Assembly (NCBI RefSeq): GCF_002374835.1 | Contig: NZ_NWVD01000004.1 | Coordinates: forward strand, 248,001 to 312,000 | Direction of reading: 5' to 3' | Origin: Sphingomonas ginsenosidimutans | GTDB lineage: Bacteria; Pseudomonadota; Alphaproteobacteria; Sphingomonadales; Sphingomonadaceae | Length of the DNA stretch: 64,000 nucleotides | The notes under the pieces: generated by a model | Databases searched by the model: none | Told to the model about the DNA's origin: nothing | The model's input: the letters and a program-made list of their open reading frames with translations, nothing else | In this document: in pieces, positions 1 through 11,258 of the stretch | Numbering within the stretch: position 1 is the first letter of the stretch | Layout of the letters: every line of letters starts with the position of its first letter | Program-made: the position numbers and the translations under genes

Positions 1-53
1 CGCGATCGCCTATCCCGCGCCCTCCCCCTCGCTAAACGATTGACGTCACCGCA

Positions 54-922
54 ATGGCGGTCGATGCACCGGGCATGGCCACCAACGACATGACCCCGAC
101 GCGCAACGTCGCGCTGCTGATCGACGCGGACAATGCCTCCGCCGCGACGCTGGACCCGGTGCTGACCGTGCTGGCGGAGCTGGGCACCGTGAACGTGCGG
201 CGCGTGTACGGCAACTGGTCCAAGCCCGCGCTCAATTCGTGGCGCGACATGACGGTGAAGCACGGCATCGAGCCGCAGCAGCAGTTCGACCTGACCAAGG
301 GCAAGAACGCCACCGACATGAAGATGACCATCGACGCGATGGACCTGCTCTTCCGCGGCAAGGTGGAGGCGTTCGGGATCATGTCGTCCGATTCGGACTT
401 CATGCCGCTGGCCATGCGCATCCGGCAGGAAGGCATTCCGGTCTACGGCTTCGGCACCAGCCGCGCGCCCGAGGCATTCCGGCGCGCGTGCACCCGCTTC
501 ATCGACGTCAACGCCATCTCTCTGCCGGTCGAGGAGGATGCCGCGCCGGTGCCGACGCCCGCCGCCGTTCCGCCCCCCACCCCGGCGGCCAGCCCTGCGC
601 CGGCCGCCACCCCTGCGCCGCGCGTGCCGGTGCAGACCGACGTGCCGATCGCCGAATCGCTGCCGCCGCCGATCGCGGCGCGGCCCAAGCTGCCGGTCGA
701 CGACGAGCTGCTGAAGCTGTTGATCGACGCCTATGATGCGTCGAAGCGCGACGAGAAGGGCTATGTGAACCTGTCGGCGATGGGACAGCTGGCGGCCAAC
801 CGATCGAGCTTCGACGTGCGCAACTATGGCTACAAGAGATTGTCGGACCTGATCGAATCGGTCGCCAATTTCAAGCTGGAGCGCCGCGAAGGCGGCCAGT
901 CGTACGTGAAGCGGGTCCGCTG

Positions 923-923
<1 letters not shown>
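54..923 (+). CDS. NYN domain / OST-HTH (LOTUS) protein
   Basis: This is a 289-residue LabA/DUF88-type protein. An NYN (PIN-like) domain covers roughly residues 15-155: ALLIDADN at the start, then DMKMTIDAMDLL and SSDSDFMPL, which supply the acidic residues that bind metal in this fold. A Pro/Ala-rich linker (about 165-205) follows, and the last 75 residues look like an OST-HTH/LOTUS winged helix with YGYKRLSDLIES and a basic C-terminus. NYN proteins are predicted or proven metal-dependent RNases, and LOTUS domains bind RNA, so an RNA-processing role is inferred; the substrate is unknown. In-frame ATGs at 54, 75 and 90 all keep the NYN domain, and I see no decisive ribosome binding site. The stop codon overlaps the start of the following peptidase gene. 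Confidence 0.85.
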
Positions 924-2563
<1,640 letters not shown>

Positions 2564-2706
2564 CCGCTGTGGCGCTCGGCGAGCCGGTGACCGCGGCGAC
2601 GGTGGCGGAGACCGCGCGGCTGTAACGCGCCGGGCGCGGTCACGACCCCGGGGACGGTTGGACGGCAGCACGGGCGGCGCGCAACGGCGCCCCGCCCGGC
2701 CCCGGA
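2564..2706. terminator. Convergent intergenic region with weak GC hairpin
   Basis: The gap between the convergent M28 and ettA genes is GC-rich and has no reading frame of its own. An imperfect hairpin, CGGGCGGCGC...GCGCCCCGCCCG (about 2667-2695, two-base bulge), lies close to the ettA stop. It has no T-run, so its role as a terminator is only plausible. Confidence 0.3.
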
Positions 2707-4386
<1,680 letters not shown>

Positions 4387-4493
4387 CTGGCGCGCATGCT
4401 CCGTGTTCGATGCGGTCGGCGGAAATTCCCCGCGCATCTAGGCGTGTCCCGGCGCGTTGGCAAACCGCGCGATCACGGTTACGCCATGGCGCC

Positions 4494-5918
4494 ATGACGT
4501 TTCGCCGGATCGCGGCCCGCGCCGCCTGCTCGCTCGCCCTGCCCCTTGCCCTGTCGGCCGCGCCGGCCTGGGGGCAGCGGACCGCCCCGCCCCCGGCCCC
4601 GCCGGTCGACCCCAAGGTGGCGGCGCTGCGCGATGCCGCGCTGAAGGACGATCTGGCCTATGCGATCATCGAGGGGCTGACCACCGAGGTGGGCCAGCGG
4701 CTGGCGGGCACCGAGGCGGAAGCGCGCGGCCGCGCATGGGGCGCGGCGAAGCTGAAGGCGCTGGGGTTCAGCAACGTGGCGATCGAAACCTATCAGATGC
4801 CGGTATGGGTGCGCGGCGAGGAGACGGCGGAGATCGTCGCCCCGGTGCCGCACAGGCTGCATCTGGCCGCGCTGGGCAATTCCGGATCGACAGGGCCGAA
4901 GGGGCTGACCGCCGAGGTGGCGGTGTTCCCGACCTATAACGATCTGGCGGCCGCGCCCGACGGCAGCCTGACGGGCAAGATCGCCTATGTCGGCAATGCC
5001 ATGCAGCGGACGCAGGACGGTTCCGGCTATGGCGCGAACGGCGCGGCGCGGTTCGTCGGCCCCGCGCTGGCCGCGCGCAAGGGCGCGGCGGCGATTGTGA
5101 TCCGCTCGATCGGCACCGATCACCACCGCCTGCCGCACACCGGCACCACCAACTTCGCCGAGGGTCAGGCGCCGATCCCCGCGGCGGCGCTGTCGGTCCC
5201 CGATGCCGAGCTGATCGAGCGGCTTGCGACGCGCGGCCAGCCGATCCGCTTGCGGCTGCTGCTGACGCCGCAGCAGACCGGCATGCACGAATCGGGGAAT
5301 GTCATTGCCGAGGTCCCGGGGACCGACCCTGATGCGGGGATCGTCCTGATCGGCGGGCATCTCGACAGCTGGGATCTGGGCACCGGCGCGATCGACGACG
5401 CCAGCGGGCTGGCGATCACCACCGCCGCGGCCAAGCGCATCCTCGATTCGGGGATGCGCCCGCGCCGCACGATCCGTGTCGTATGGTTCGGCGCGGAGGA
5501 AGTCGGCGGGCCCGGCGGGCGCGACTATGCCCGCCGTCACGGCGGCGAGCGCCACGCGCTGGCGGCGGAAAGCGATTTCGGCGCCGACCGCGTGTGGCGG
5601 TTCGAAACCGCACTGCCCGACAGCGCGGCGGCGGTCGGTGCGCGCCTGGGCAGCGCTTTGGCACCGCTGGGAATCGTGCGCGGCAATGGCGTCGCGGGCG
5701 ACGGGGCGGATATCGCGCCGATCATCCGCACCGGCGTGGCGGGCGTCGACCTGAACCAGTCGGGGCTGGATTATTTCGACGTCCACCATACCGCCGACGA
5801 CGTGCTTGACCGCGTCGAGCCGGAGGCGCTGCGCCAGAATGTCGCGGCGTGGACCGCGATGCTGGCGATCGTCGCCAACGCTCCGGAGGCGATCGGCCCG
5901 GTCGTCCGGCCGAAATGA
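4494..5918 (+). CDS. M28 family peptidase (carboxypeptidase Q-like), exported
   Basis: The 474-residue protein begins MTFRRIAARAACSLALPLALSAAPAWG, a signal peptide; the frame extends 28 codons upstream but this ATG puts the signal at the N-terminus. A PA-like domain sits in the middle. The M28 catalytic region has GGHLDSWDLGTGAIDDASG (zinc His and bridging Asp), VVWFGAEEVGGPGG (Glu pair) and DVHHTADDVLDRVEPEAL (last His ligand). Such proteins are periplasmic or secreted metallo-exopeptidases for small peptides. It is divergent from ettA with about 107 bp between starts and is not closely similar to the M28 enzyme at 923, so this is not a recent duplication. Confidence 0.9.
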   Translation: MTFRRIAARAACSLALPLALSAAPAWGQRTAPPPAPPVDPKVAALRDAALKDDLAYAIIEGLTTEVGQRLAGTEAEARGRAWGAAKLKALGFSNVAIETYQMPVWVRGEETAEIVAPVPHRLHLAALGNSGSTGPKGLTAEVAVFPTYNDLAAAPDGSLTGKIAYVGNAMQRTQDGSGYGANGAARFVGPALAARKGAAAIVIRSIGTDHHRLPHTGTTNFAEGQAPIPAAALSVPDAELIERLATRGQPIRLRLLLTPQQTGMHESGNVIAEVPGTDPDAGIVLIGGHLDSWDLGTGAIDDASGLAITTAAAKRILDSGMRPRRTIRVVWFGAEEVGGPGGRDYARRHGGERHALAAESDFGADRVWRFETALPDSAAAVGARLGSALAPLGIVRGNGVAGDGADIAPIIRTGVAGVDLNQSGLDYFDVHHTADDVLDRVEPEALRQNVAAWTAMLAIVANAPEAIGPVVRPK

Positions 5919-6097
5919 CCCGCCCGAATCCGGTCGATCGGCGCCGTCCCGTGCCCGTTGCGGGACATTCGGTTCGTCGCAACCTTTCCCAAAGATGAAT
6001 TTTGGCCATTGACCCCCGTATTCGGTAGGGTATTGCGGCGTTTCGCGACGGCGTTGGGGTCGGGCGCGATTGGTTTTTGATGCTTGGGAGCATTCCT
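5919..6097 (+). promoter_or_regulatory. Intergenic region before the lipoprotein pair
   Basis: About 180 bp without a gene. It includes a locally AT-richer stretch around 5990-6035 (AAAGATGAATTTTGG and the following bases), which stands out in this GC-rich genome and is the likely promoter zone for the lipoprotein genes. I cannot assign -35 and -10 boxes with confidence. A Shine-Dalgarno-like GGGAG at 6087-6091 precedes the ATG at 6098. Confidence 0.35.
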
Positions 6098-6358
6098 ATG
6101 AAGAAGATCCTGCTCGTTGCCGCCGCCGCCGGCCTGATGTCGGTTGCCGCCTGCTCGAAGACGGAAACCCCGGTCGAGAACAACGCCGACATGATCGCCG
6201 ACAACATGGACGCGATCGCCGACAACCTGGCGGACGTCTCGAACACCACCGCGAACCCGTTCGCGCAGGACAATGCCGAAGCGGCTGCCGAGAACATCCA
6301 CGGCGCCGCGGACAACGTCCGTGAGGCTGGCGAGGAAGCTGCCGAGAACCACAAGTAA
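6098..6358 (+). CDS. Small lipoprotein with NNADMIADNMDAIADN repeats
   Basis: An 86-residue predicted lipoprotein: signal peptide MKKILLVAAAAGLMSVAAC with a lipobox (VAAC) before the acylated Cys, then a short, acidic, Ala/Asn/Asp-rich tail. The mature part repeats a heptad-like pattern (ADMIADN, DAIADNLAD, AAAENIHGAADNVREAGEEAAEN), which predicts a small amphipathic helix or coiled coil, reminiscent in size of Lpp or entericidin-type envelope peptides but not homologous as far as I can tell. The ATG at 6098 is preceded by GGGAG. The gene lies 30 bp upstream of a second lipoprotein sharing the NN-A-MIAD motif. Function unknown; an outer-membrane-anchored envelope role is inferred. Confidence 0.75.
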   Translation: MKKILLVAAAAGLMSVAACSKTETPVENNADMIADNMDAIADNLADVSNTTANPFAQDNAEAAAENIHGAADNVREAGEEAAENHK

Positions 6359-6388
6359 GCTGGTTTCCGACATCGGTTCGGAGGGGTG

Positions 6389-6646
6389 ATGCGGCGCGCC
6401 GCCGTCCTGCTGGCGATCGTGGCCCCTTTGGGTGCCACGGCCTGCGGGTCGCCCTCCGAACCGGCGTCGGTCGGTAACAATGCCGAGATGATCGCCGACG
6501 CGCTGGAGCGCCGGGCCGACAATCTCGAGGCGATGGCCAGTGCCAGCGCCAATGACAGCGTCGCCGCCATGCTGGCCGGTGCCGCAGACAATCTGGACGA
6601 TCCGGCGGATAACATCGCAGAGGCGGCGGGCAGCAACGCCCGGTGA
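6389..6646 (+). CDS. Small lipoprotein, paralogue of the preceding gene
   Basis: An 85-residue predicted lipoprotein (MRRAAVLLAIVAPLGATAC, lipobox ATAC). Its mature part, with VGNNAEMIADALERRADNLEAM and AGAADNLDDPADNIAEAA, matches the preceding protein in pattern and in the NNA-MIAD core, so the two look like tandem paralogues. A strong ribosome binding site, GGAGGGG, sits just upstream of overlapping GTG (6386) and ATG (6389) starts. The gene ends at a rho-independent terminator. No enzymatic motif is visible; the helical, charged repeats suggest a structural or binding role at a membrane. Confidence 0.7.
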   Translation: MRRAAVLLAIVAPLGATACGSPSEPASVGNNAEMIADALERRADNLEAMASASANDSVAAMLAGAADNLDDPADNIAEAAGSNAR

Positions 6647-6678
6647 CGCTCTGGCAGCCCGTATCGTCATGACCATCA

Positions 6679-6701
6679 GGCGCCCGCGACGGCGCCTTTT
6701 T
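6679..6701 (+). terminator. Rho-independent terminator after the lipoprotein pair
   Basis: The arms GGCGCC (6679-6684 and 6691-6696) pair across a six-base loop and are followed directly by TTTTT (6697-6701), the textbook intrinsic terminator layout for plus-strand transcription. Confidence 0.8.
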
Positions 6702-6760
6702 CATTGATGCAACCCGCTTGCGCCGGCTCCCGGCCGCGCCTAGCAACCGCATCCATGCGT

Positions 6761-6837
6761 CGGGGAGTGGCGCAGTCTGGTAGCGCGCCTGCTTTGGGAG
6801 CAGGATGTCGCAGGTTCAAATCCTGTCTCCCCGACCA
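6761..6837 (+). tRNA. tRNA-Pro (UGG anticodon), island integration site
   Basis: A 77-nt cloverleaf can be drawn by hand: acceptor stem CGGGGAG pairing with CTCCCCG, anticodon arm CCTGC-TTTGGGA-GCAGG with anticodon TGG at 6795-6797, TPsiC arm CAGG-TTCAAAT-CCTG, and an encoded CCA end. The 3' part of this gene is repeated at 19533, and a tyrosine integrase begins 99 bp downstream. The tRNA is therefore the attachment site of the neighbouring island, which rebuilds an intact gene at the junction. Confidence 0.95.
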
Positions 6838-6889
6838 ACTCCCGCTAAGACTTTGATTTCACGTCGCCAACCCGGCGATCGGGAACCGT
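6819..6889 (+). other. attL: left attachment site overlapping tRNA-Pro
   Basis: Bases 6819-6845 (27 bp; the 3' end of the tRNA plus 8 bp) are identical to 19533-19559. After a short diverged spacer, 6854-6889 (36 bp) is identical to 19568-19603. The tRNA part is the expected strand-exchange core. The second block, which contains CGCC-AACCC-GGCG, lies on the integrase side of the core, so finding it at both ends points to related elements in tandem rather than to a simple att pair. Confidence 0.85.
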
Positions 6890-6925
6890 TGTACCCACGG
6901 TTGTACCCATCGCTGTACCCATCGG
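6890..6925 (+). repeat. Three 12-bp direct repeats (TGTACCCA) before the integrase gene
   Basis: TGTACCCA occurs at 6890-6897, 6902-6909 and 6914-6921, exactly 12 bp apart, each followed by CSG-type bases. A fourth copy with an extended match (TGTACCCATCGCTGT) is at 19446 near the other end of the island. Position between the att core and the integrase start, regular spacing and presence at both ends suggest integrase arm-binding or directionality-factor sites, possibly also autoregulation of the integrase. This is inference from layout. Confidence 0.6.
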
Positions 6926-6935
6926 GGGCCAAGGC

Positions 6936-8963
6936 GTGGGATTGCCGAACCTGAAACTGCGCGGCGGCAGCTATCATTGGCGGCGCAAGATCATGGTGGC
7001 AGGCCGGCCGCTGCCGCTCTCCATTTCGTTACGCACCGGGAATTTTTACCGCGCCCGCCTTATATCCGACCGACTGAGCGTCGCAGTCGAGGGTTTGCGC
7101 ATGGCCTATGGTCAGTTCACCGGCATGAGCCGCGAGCAGATGAAGCAGGTGTTCGGCGACGCCCTGCGCTGGCAGTTGCAGCGGATCGAGCAGGATCAGG
7201 CCGGCAGCCTGGCGGACGCGGGCGATCACGCCACCGCCAACTCGCTTCATGCCGAGGCATGGGAGTTCCTCGCCCGCGGCGGTGTCGCGGCACGCTGGAC
7301 ACTCGACGAGCATCAGCGCCTCGTTGCGAACGGCTGGAGCCCTGCGCAGGCCAAGACCGTCGCGAACATCGTCTTCGATCTTCAGAACGGCGGCACCATT
7401 TCCGGTGCGCAGGTGGCGACCTATAGCGCGGCCTTCGGCTTCCCCGTCACGGCGGACAATGTCGGGCGCGTTCAACGCCTGATCTGCAAGGCGAAGGCAG
7501 CGGCGTGCCGCGAGGCGACGGCGCGGCTTTCCTGGCGCGAGGACGAAAGCGAGGCATGGATCGACGAGGCACTCGGCGACGACGCCCCCTTCGCTTTCGA
7601 ACGATCCGGGCCCACCGCCGCCCCGGAGGTCGTCGCGCCTGTCCTGCCTGCCCCGGTTGTGGAAGACGAACCGACGCCGCCGCTACCGATCCGTCCGAAG
7701 AAGGATTTGATCGAAGCCAGCGAGGAAGCCATTGCCGAGCACCAGAAGGCCGGCGACTGGGACACCGACACGGTCAAGCAGGTGCGAACCGGCATCCGCC
7801 TGTTCGATTATGCCTGCGGCACCGGCATCATGATCGAAGACCTCCAGCAATCGCATGTGAAGGCCTTCACCACGCTGTGCGCCGCCCTGCCGAACCGCTG
7901 GGGCCGAACTCGCGAGGAACGCGCCGGCGGCTTCGAGGCCAGCCTTGCCCGTGCCACGACCCTGCCCGCGTCCGAAGTCGGCCTCGGCCAGGTGACCATC
8001 AACAAGCATCTGACGTGGGTGACGTCGGTCCTCGACCATGCCGCGGGCGAGGATGGCGATGAAACGGGGCATCGCCCTGCGATCCCGCTTCTGTTCAAGA
8101 CGGCGCGAAAGGGTGCGGGCAAGGGCCCGCGCAAGGATCGCAAGCGCAAGCGTGACAAGCGCGCCAACTGGACGAAGGCCGAGGTCGCGCGGCTGCTGTC
8201 CGCGCCGATCTGGACGGGCACCAAGGGGATCGACCATCGCCTGACGACCGGGACCGAGATCATCCATGACGCCTGGTACTGGTTGCCGCTCATGCTGCCC
8301 CTGTATGGCGGCCGCAGCTCCGAACTCGCTGGCCTAGGGCTGGCGGAAGTTCACGAGCAGGACCCGATCCCCTATTTCGTCATCGACTATACTGAGGATC
8401 GCGCGCTCAAGAATGTCCAGTCGATCCGCAAGCTGCCGATCCATCCCGAACTGATCCGGCTCGGCTTCATCGACTATATCGGTGAATTGCGGCGCGCCGG
8501 CTGCACGATGCTCTTTCCAGAAATGGTGTCGGCCGACTCGGCCAGCTTCGCGAGCACCTTCTACAAGACCGTCTTCAGCAAGTTGCGGCGCTGGGCGTTC
8601 CCCGAGGGCACCGAATGGCGTCGCCGTATCGGCGGCGCGTGGAAGGACAAGGACGTCCACAGCTACCGCGGCCTCGCCACCACCATGCTGAAAGGCCGCG
8701 TCAGCGACAGCCTGCGGTGCGATATCTTCGGTCACGAAGGCGAAACCGAAACCGCCAGCACCTATGACGATGAGGCAGATCTGGACTTAAAGCTCGGCGC
8801 TTTGATGCTGCTGACGCCCCTTACCGCCCAGATCCAGCCCCATCTTCCGATCAGGATCCGGCCATTGGATCGGCTTCGTCACGGCGCGTCGTGGCGGCGA
8901 CCACGTTTGAAGACCACGAAGTCGGGAAGCTTGAATGGTGCGGCTCCAATCGGGAAGACGTAG
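6936..8963 (+). CDS. Tyrosine recombinase / integrase of the tRNA-Pro island
   Basis: A 675-residue site-specific integrase. The N-terminal region (LPNLKLRGGSYHWRRKI, about 1-60) resembles the arm-binding domain of long tRNA-targeting integrases; a core-binding region lies around 250-380; the catalytic domain follows. By eye the catalytic residues are R460 (GGRSSEL), H575 and R578 (HSYRG), H600 (FGHEGE) and the nucleophile Y610 (ASTYDD). All key residues are present, so the enzyme is probably active. The GTG start at 6936 follows AAGG. It lies next to tRNA-Pro and reads away from it, as in most tRNA-borne islands, and should catalyse integration and excision between attL and the site at 19533. 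A decayed relative is at 19622-19740. Confidence 0.93.
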   Translation: MGLPNLKLRGGSYHWRRKIMVAGRPLPLSISLRTGNFYRARLISDRLSVAVEGLRMAYGQFTGMSREQMKQVFGDALRWQLQRIEQDQAGSLADAGDHATANSLHAEAWEFLARGGVAARWTLDEHQRLVANGWSPAQAKTVANIVFDLQNGGTISGAQVATYSAAFGFPVTADNVGRVQRLICKAKAAACREATARLSWREDESEAWIDEALGDDAPFAFERSGPTAAPEVVAPVLPAPVVEDEPTPPLPIRPKKDLIEASEEAIAEHQKAGDWDTDTVKQVRTGIRLFDYACGTGIMIEDLQQSHVKAFTTLCAALPNRWGRTREERAGGFEASLARATTLPASEVGLGQVTINKHLTWVTSVLDHAAGEDGDETGHRPAIPLLFKTARKGAGKGPRKDRKRKRDKRANWTKAEVARLLSAPIWTGTKGIDHRLTTGTEIIHDAWYWLPLMLPLYGGRSSELAGLGLAEVHEQDPIPYFVIDYTEDRALKNVQSIRKLPIHPELIRLGFIDYIGELRRAGCTMLFPEMVSADSASFASTFYKTVFSKLRRWAFPEGTEWRRRIGGAWKDKDVHSYRGLATTMLKGRVSDSLRCDIFGHEGETETASTYDDEADLDLKLGALMLLTPLTAQIQPHLPIRIRPLDRLRHGASWRRPRLKTTKSGSLNGAAPIGKT

Positions 8964-9356
8964 GGCCTTCCCTGGCCGACTCACTCCCTCAGCCCGGGTG
9001 TTAGAAAGACCCAGAAGACGACATTCAAAGCAGTTTGAGTGAACTCCAAAAGCGGTCGCTGGTTCAGGTTCTCGCCGACGGCCGAACCTGGGCCGTTACG
9101 GACCGGCAGGTTCAGGGCCACTGACCGTATTGAACTGCCTTTTGCTTGATCCGGACGGCGGCGGCCGCGTCGCCCTCTGATCGTTCAAGCAAACGAGAAC
9201 AAGCCGGCCATGCTGTTCTGGCCGAACCTCATGATCACACCCGCAAGTTTGAGCGTCTGACAAAGGCGCTCAACAAACCGGAGAGGGGGACATTAAGCTG
9301 ATCTCAAATGGCAACTGTAGGCCTGGACTGGCTTACCAGGTCGGCCCCGGCCCAGT
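8964..9356. other. Non-coding gap after the integrase
   Basis: About 390 bp with no convincing gene. It has a perfect inverted repeat CAGGTTC (9065-9071) / GAACCTG (9084-9090), which could form a small hairpin after the integrase gene, and a looser one around 9249-9274 (TTTGAGCG...CGCTCAA). A 68-codon open frame starting at 9308 runs antisense into the phosphatase gene and is not credible. The sequence may be remnant island DNA. Confidence 0.5.
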
Positions 9357-9950
9357 TTAGTCGCCTACGCACTCGCTCCCCATCTCTGGTCGAAGATCAT
9401 ACGAAATTACTTCCGGCGAACGCCCGGTTGCGATTACGGTCACCGAACCGTGGCCGACAGCCGCCAATTCTCCCGGTGCCATTCCGAGCAAAATCTTTAG
9501 GATGCCTCGGATGACGCCGCTGTGGGTAACCAAAAGGATTTTGCCCGGCGATGTTTCAAGCAAGGAAAGGCCGCCACGGATTCGCTTTTCAAATGCGGCC
9601 CATGATTCGCCGTCGGGCGGCGCGAAATGACCCGAGCGCCAGCGGGCATACGAATCTCCCTCTTGCGCGATAATGTCGCCTACCATGCGGCCACTCCACC
9701 GACCGACGTCAAATTCGCGCCAGGATGAATCGGTGCGTCCGCCACCGTACCCCGCCAAAGCGGCCGTATCCCGGGTGCGTCGCAGATCGGAACTGATAAC
9801 CGTATTGAATTGCACACCCCCGAGAAACGCACCGAGCGCGACTGCCTGTTCGCGTCCACGTACAGACAGCGGCCTGTCCGCATGGCCCTGTAGGCGGCGT
9901 TCCGCATTCCAGTCCGTTTCCGCATGCCGTACGAGATAAAGTTGTTCCAC
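9357..9950 (-). CDS. Histidine phosphatase family protein (phosphoglycerate mutase-like)
   Basis: A 197-residue enzyme of the histidine phosphatase superfamily. The phosphohistidine motif LVRHAETDWN is at residues 5-14; SSDLRRTRDTA (second Arg), SWREFDVGRWSG (family Glu region) and LLVTHSGVIRGIL (second catalytic His) complete the active site. Members dephosphorylate sugars, nucleotides or small metabolites; the sequence alone does not choose. It has no signal peptide and is cytoplasmic. It is divergent from the HD-domain gene, the two sharing an upstream region (9951-10085), and shares that neighbourhood's lower GC, which suggests they arrived together. A role in the same nucleotide-related system is possible but unproven. 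Confidence 0.85.
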   Translation of the reverse strand: MEQLYLVRHAETDWNAERRLQGHADRPLSVRGREQAVALGAFLGGVQFNTVISSDLRRTRDTAALAGYGGGRTDSSWREFDVGRWSGRMVGDIIAQEGDSYARWRSGHFAPPDGESWAAFEKRIRGGLSLLETSPGKILLVTHSGVIRGILKILLGMAPGELAAVGHGSVTVIATGRSPEVISYDLRPEMGSECVGD

Positions 9951-10085
9951 TCACAGCCTCAATTTCGATGTACGCGTGGCCGCATGCCCGCTCGGAAAAT
10001 TCGGCGCAATCGGGGAGTGGAATATCGTACGACGCGCAATCATTCATCGCTTAAAGGTAGCCGCTGGCGCACCGGCAGCGTACCT

Positions 10086-11258
10086 ATGGAAAGCACGGAA
10101 AGAGGCAGTATCCTCGTGAACGCGCGGATTCGGCCAAGGGGCGTAACATTGTATTTTGACGCATCACCCACTTTTGAACCGGTAACGGACCGTATGATTG
10201 GTGAGGAATTCCGACCCTATGATTACCAGCATCCGGTTCCGGCGAGCGTCGCCGGTTCCGATCCACTTCTCCGCGACCTGATGGCTACGGCGGCTTTCAG
10301 GCGGCTGGCTGATATCCGTTTTCTTGGCGGTATAGATTATTTCCTCGTTCGCTATCCCAACGGGGCGCTCGGCAACCGTCGATATAATCGACTGCAGCAT
10401 AGCGTTGGCGTGGCTCACCTCGCCAAGCTTTACGCGGACGTTAAAGGTTTGCGTCTAAAAGAAGCTAGGCTGGCCTACGTGGCCGCCCTTTTGCATGACG
10501 TCGGCCACGCCCCCCTCTCGCACACGCTGGAGGCCGCTTTCAAACGGTCGTTTGGAATTGATCATCATATCGCGGGAAGTGAGATCCTTCTAGGGCACTC
10601 GCCATATGGTCGAGAAATAACCGATGTTCTCACCTCGTATGGCCTCGATCCTGAGGAAGTCTTAGCCATCGCCAGTGGTGAGCAAGATCGCTTTGACGGC
10701 TTCTTTAGTGGACCAATCAACTTTGATACGATTGAAGGTATATTGCGTTCGTGGATGTATGTGAAAAAGAATACGAACGCCGTCACTCCAGAGAAAGTGG
10801 TTCTCGCCTCCATAAATCGAGCAAACGACACTGATATGCGAACCGTGGACGCTTTTTGGGAATTCAAGGATCACGCATATCGCTTCATTGTACGGTCGGA
10901 GTTTGGGGTGGCCTCCGATTTCCTCTGCGAGTCCATTGTCTTGCAAAACATAACTCGGCTGGAGAGGAATGACTATTTCCTCACTGAAAAGCAGATTTTT
11001 AAGAAAATACCCGACCTCAAGCGCCTGCTTCTCAAGTTTCAGTTCCGTCGTCAGAAAGCTCAATCGGAAAGAGAGGAAATCCCCTATAAGGCTAGATTTT
11101 TCTCGATCGACCAGCGGTTTGACTTCTATTCACGTAATGATAGAGGTCGTTATACGCAGCGGAAGGAGGACCGGGTGATGAGGGCACCTAATCCCGCCTC
11201 TGTGGATGATCTGCCCAGCCCCTCGATACCGGCTTCATTCAATGGACTCGACATTTAG
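10086..11258 (+). CDS. SAMHD1/dGTPase-like HD-domain phosphohydrolase
   Basis: A 390-residue HD protein. FRRLADIRFLGG, then RLQHSVGVAHLA (His about 105), LLHDVGHAPLSHTLE (His137-Asp138) and INFDTIEGILRSW (Asp about 214) reproduce the H...HD...D metal site and surrounding residues of the SAMHD1/dGTPase group, which hydrolyse dNTPs or related nucleotides. The C-terminal third is helical and unlike housekeeping dGTPases. Starts at 9924 (would overlap the phosphatase gene), 10086 and 10194 are possible; 10086 is preferred because it clears the divergent gene. The last 17 bp overlap the nucleotidyltransferase gene, implying translational coupling. Base composition and codon use are clearly AT-richer than flanking core genes, a sign of transfer. 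The precise substrate is unknown. Confidence 0.8.
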   Translation: MESTERGSILVNARIRPRGVTLYFDASPTFEPVTDRMIGEEFRPYDYQHPVPASVAGSDPLLRDLMATAAFRRLADIRFLGGIDYFLVRYPNGALGNRRYNRLQHSVGVAHLAKLYADVKGLRLKEARLAYVAALLHDVGHAPLSHTLEAAFKRSFGIDHHIAGSEILLGHSPYGREITDVLTSYGLDPEEVLAIASGEQDRFDGFFSGPINFDTIEGILRSWMYVKKNTNAVTPEKVVLASINRANDTDMRTVDAFWEFKDHAYRFIVRSEFGVASDFLCESIVLQNITRLERNDYFLTEKQIFKKIPDLKRLLLKFQFRRQKAQSEREEIPYKARFFSIDQRFDFYSRNDRGRYTQRKEDRVMRAPNPASVDDLPSPSIPASFNGLDI

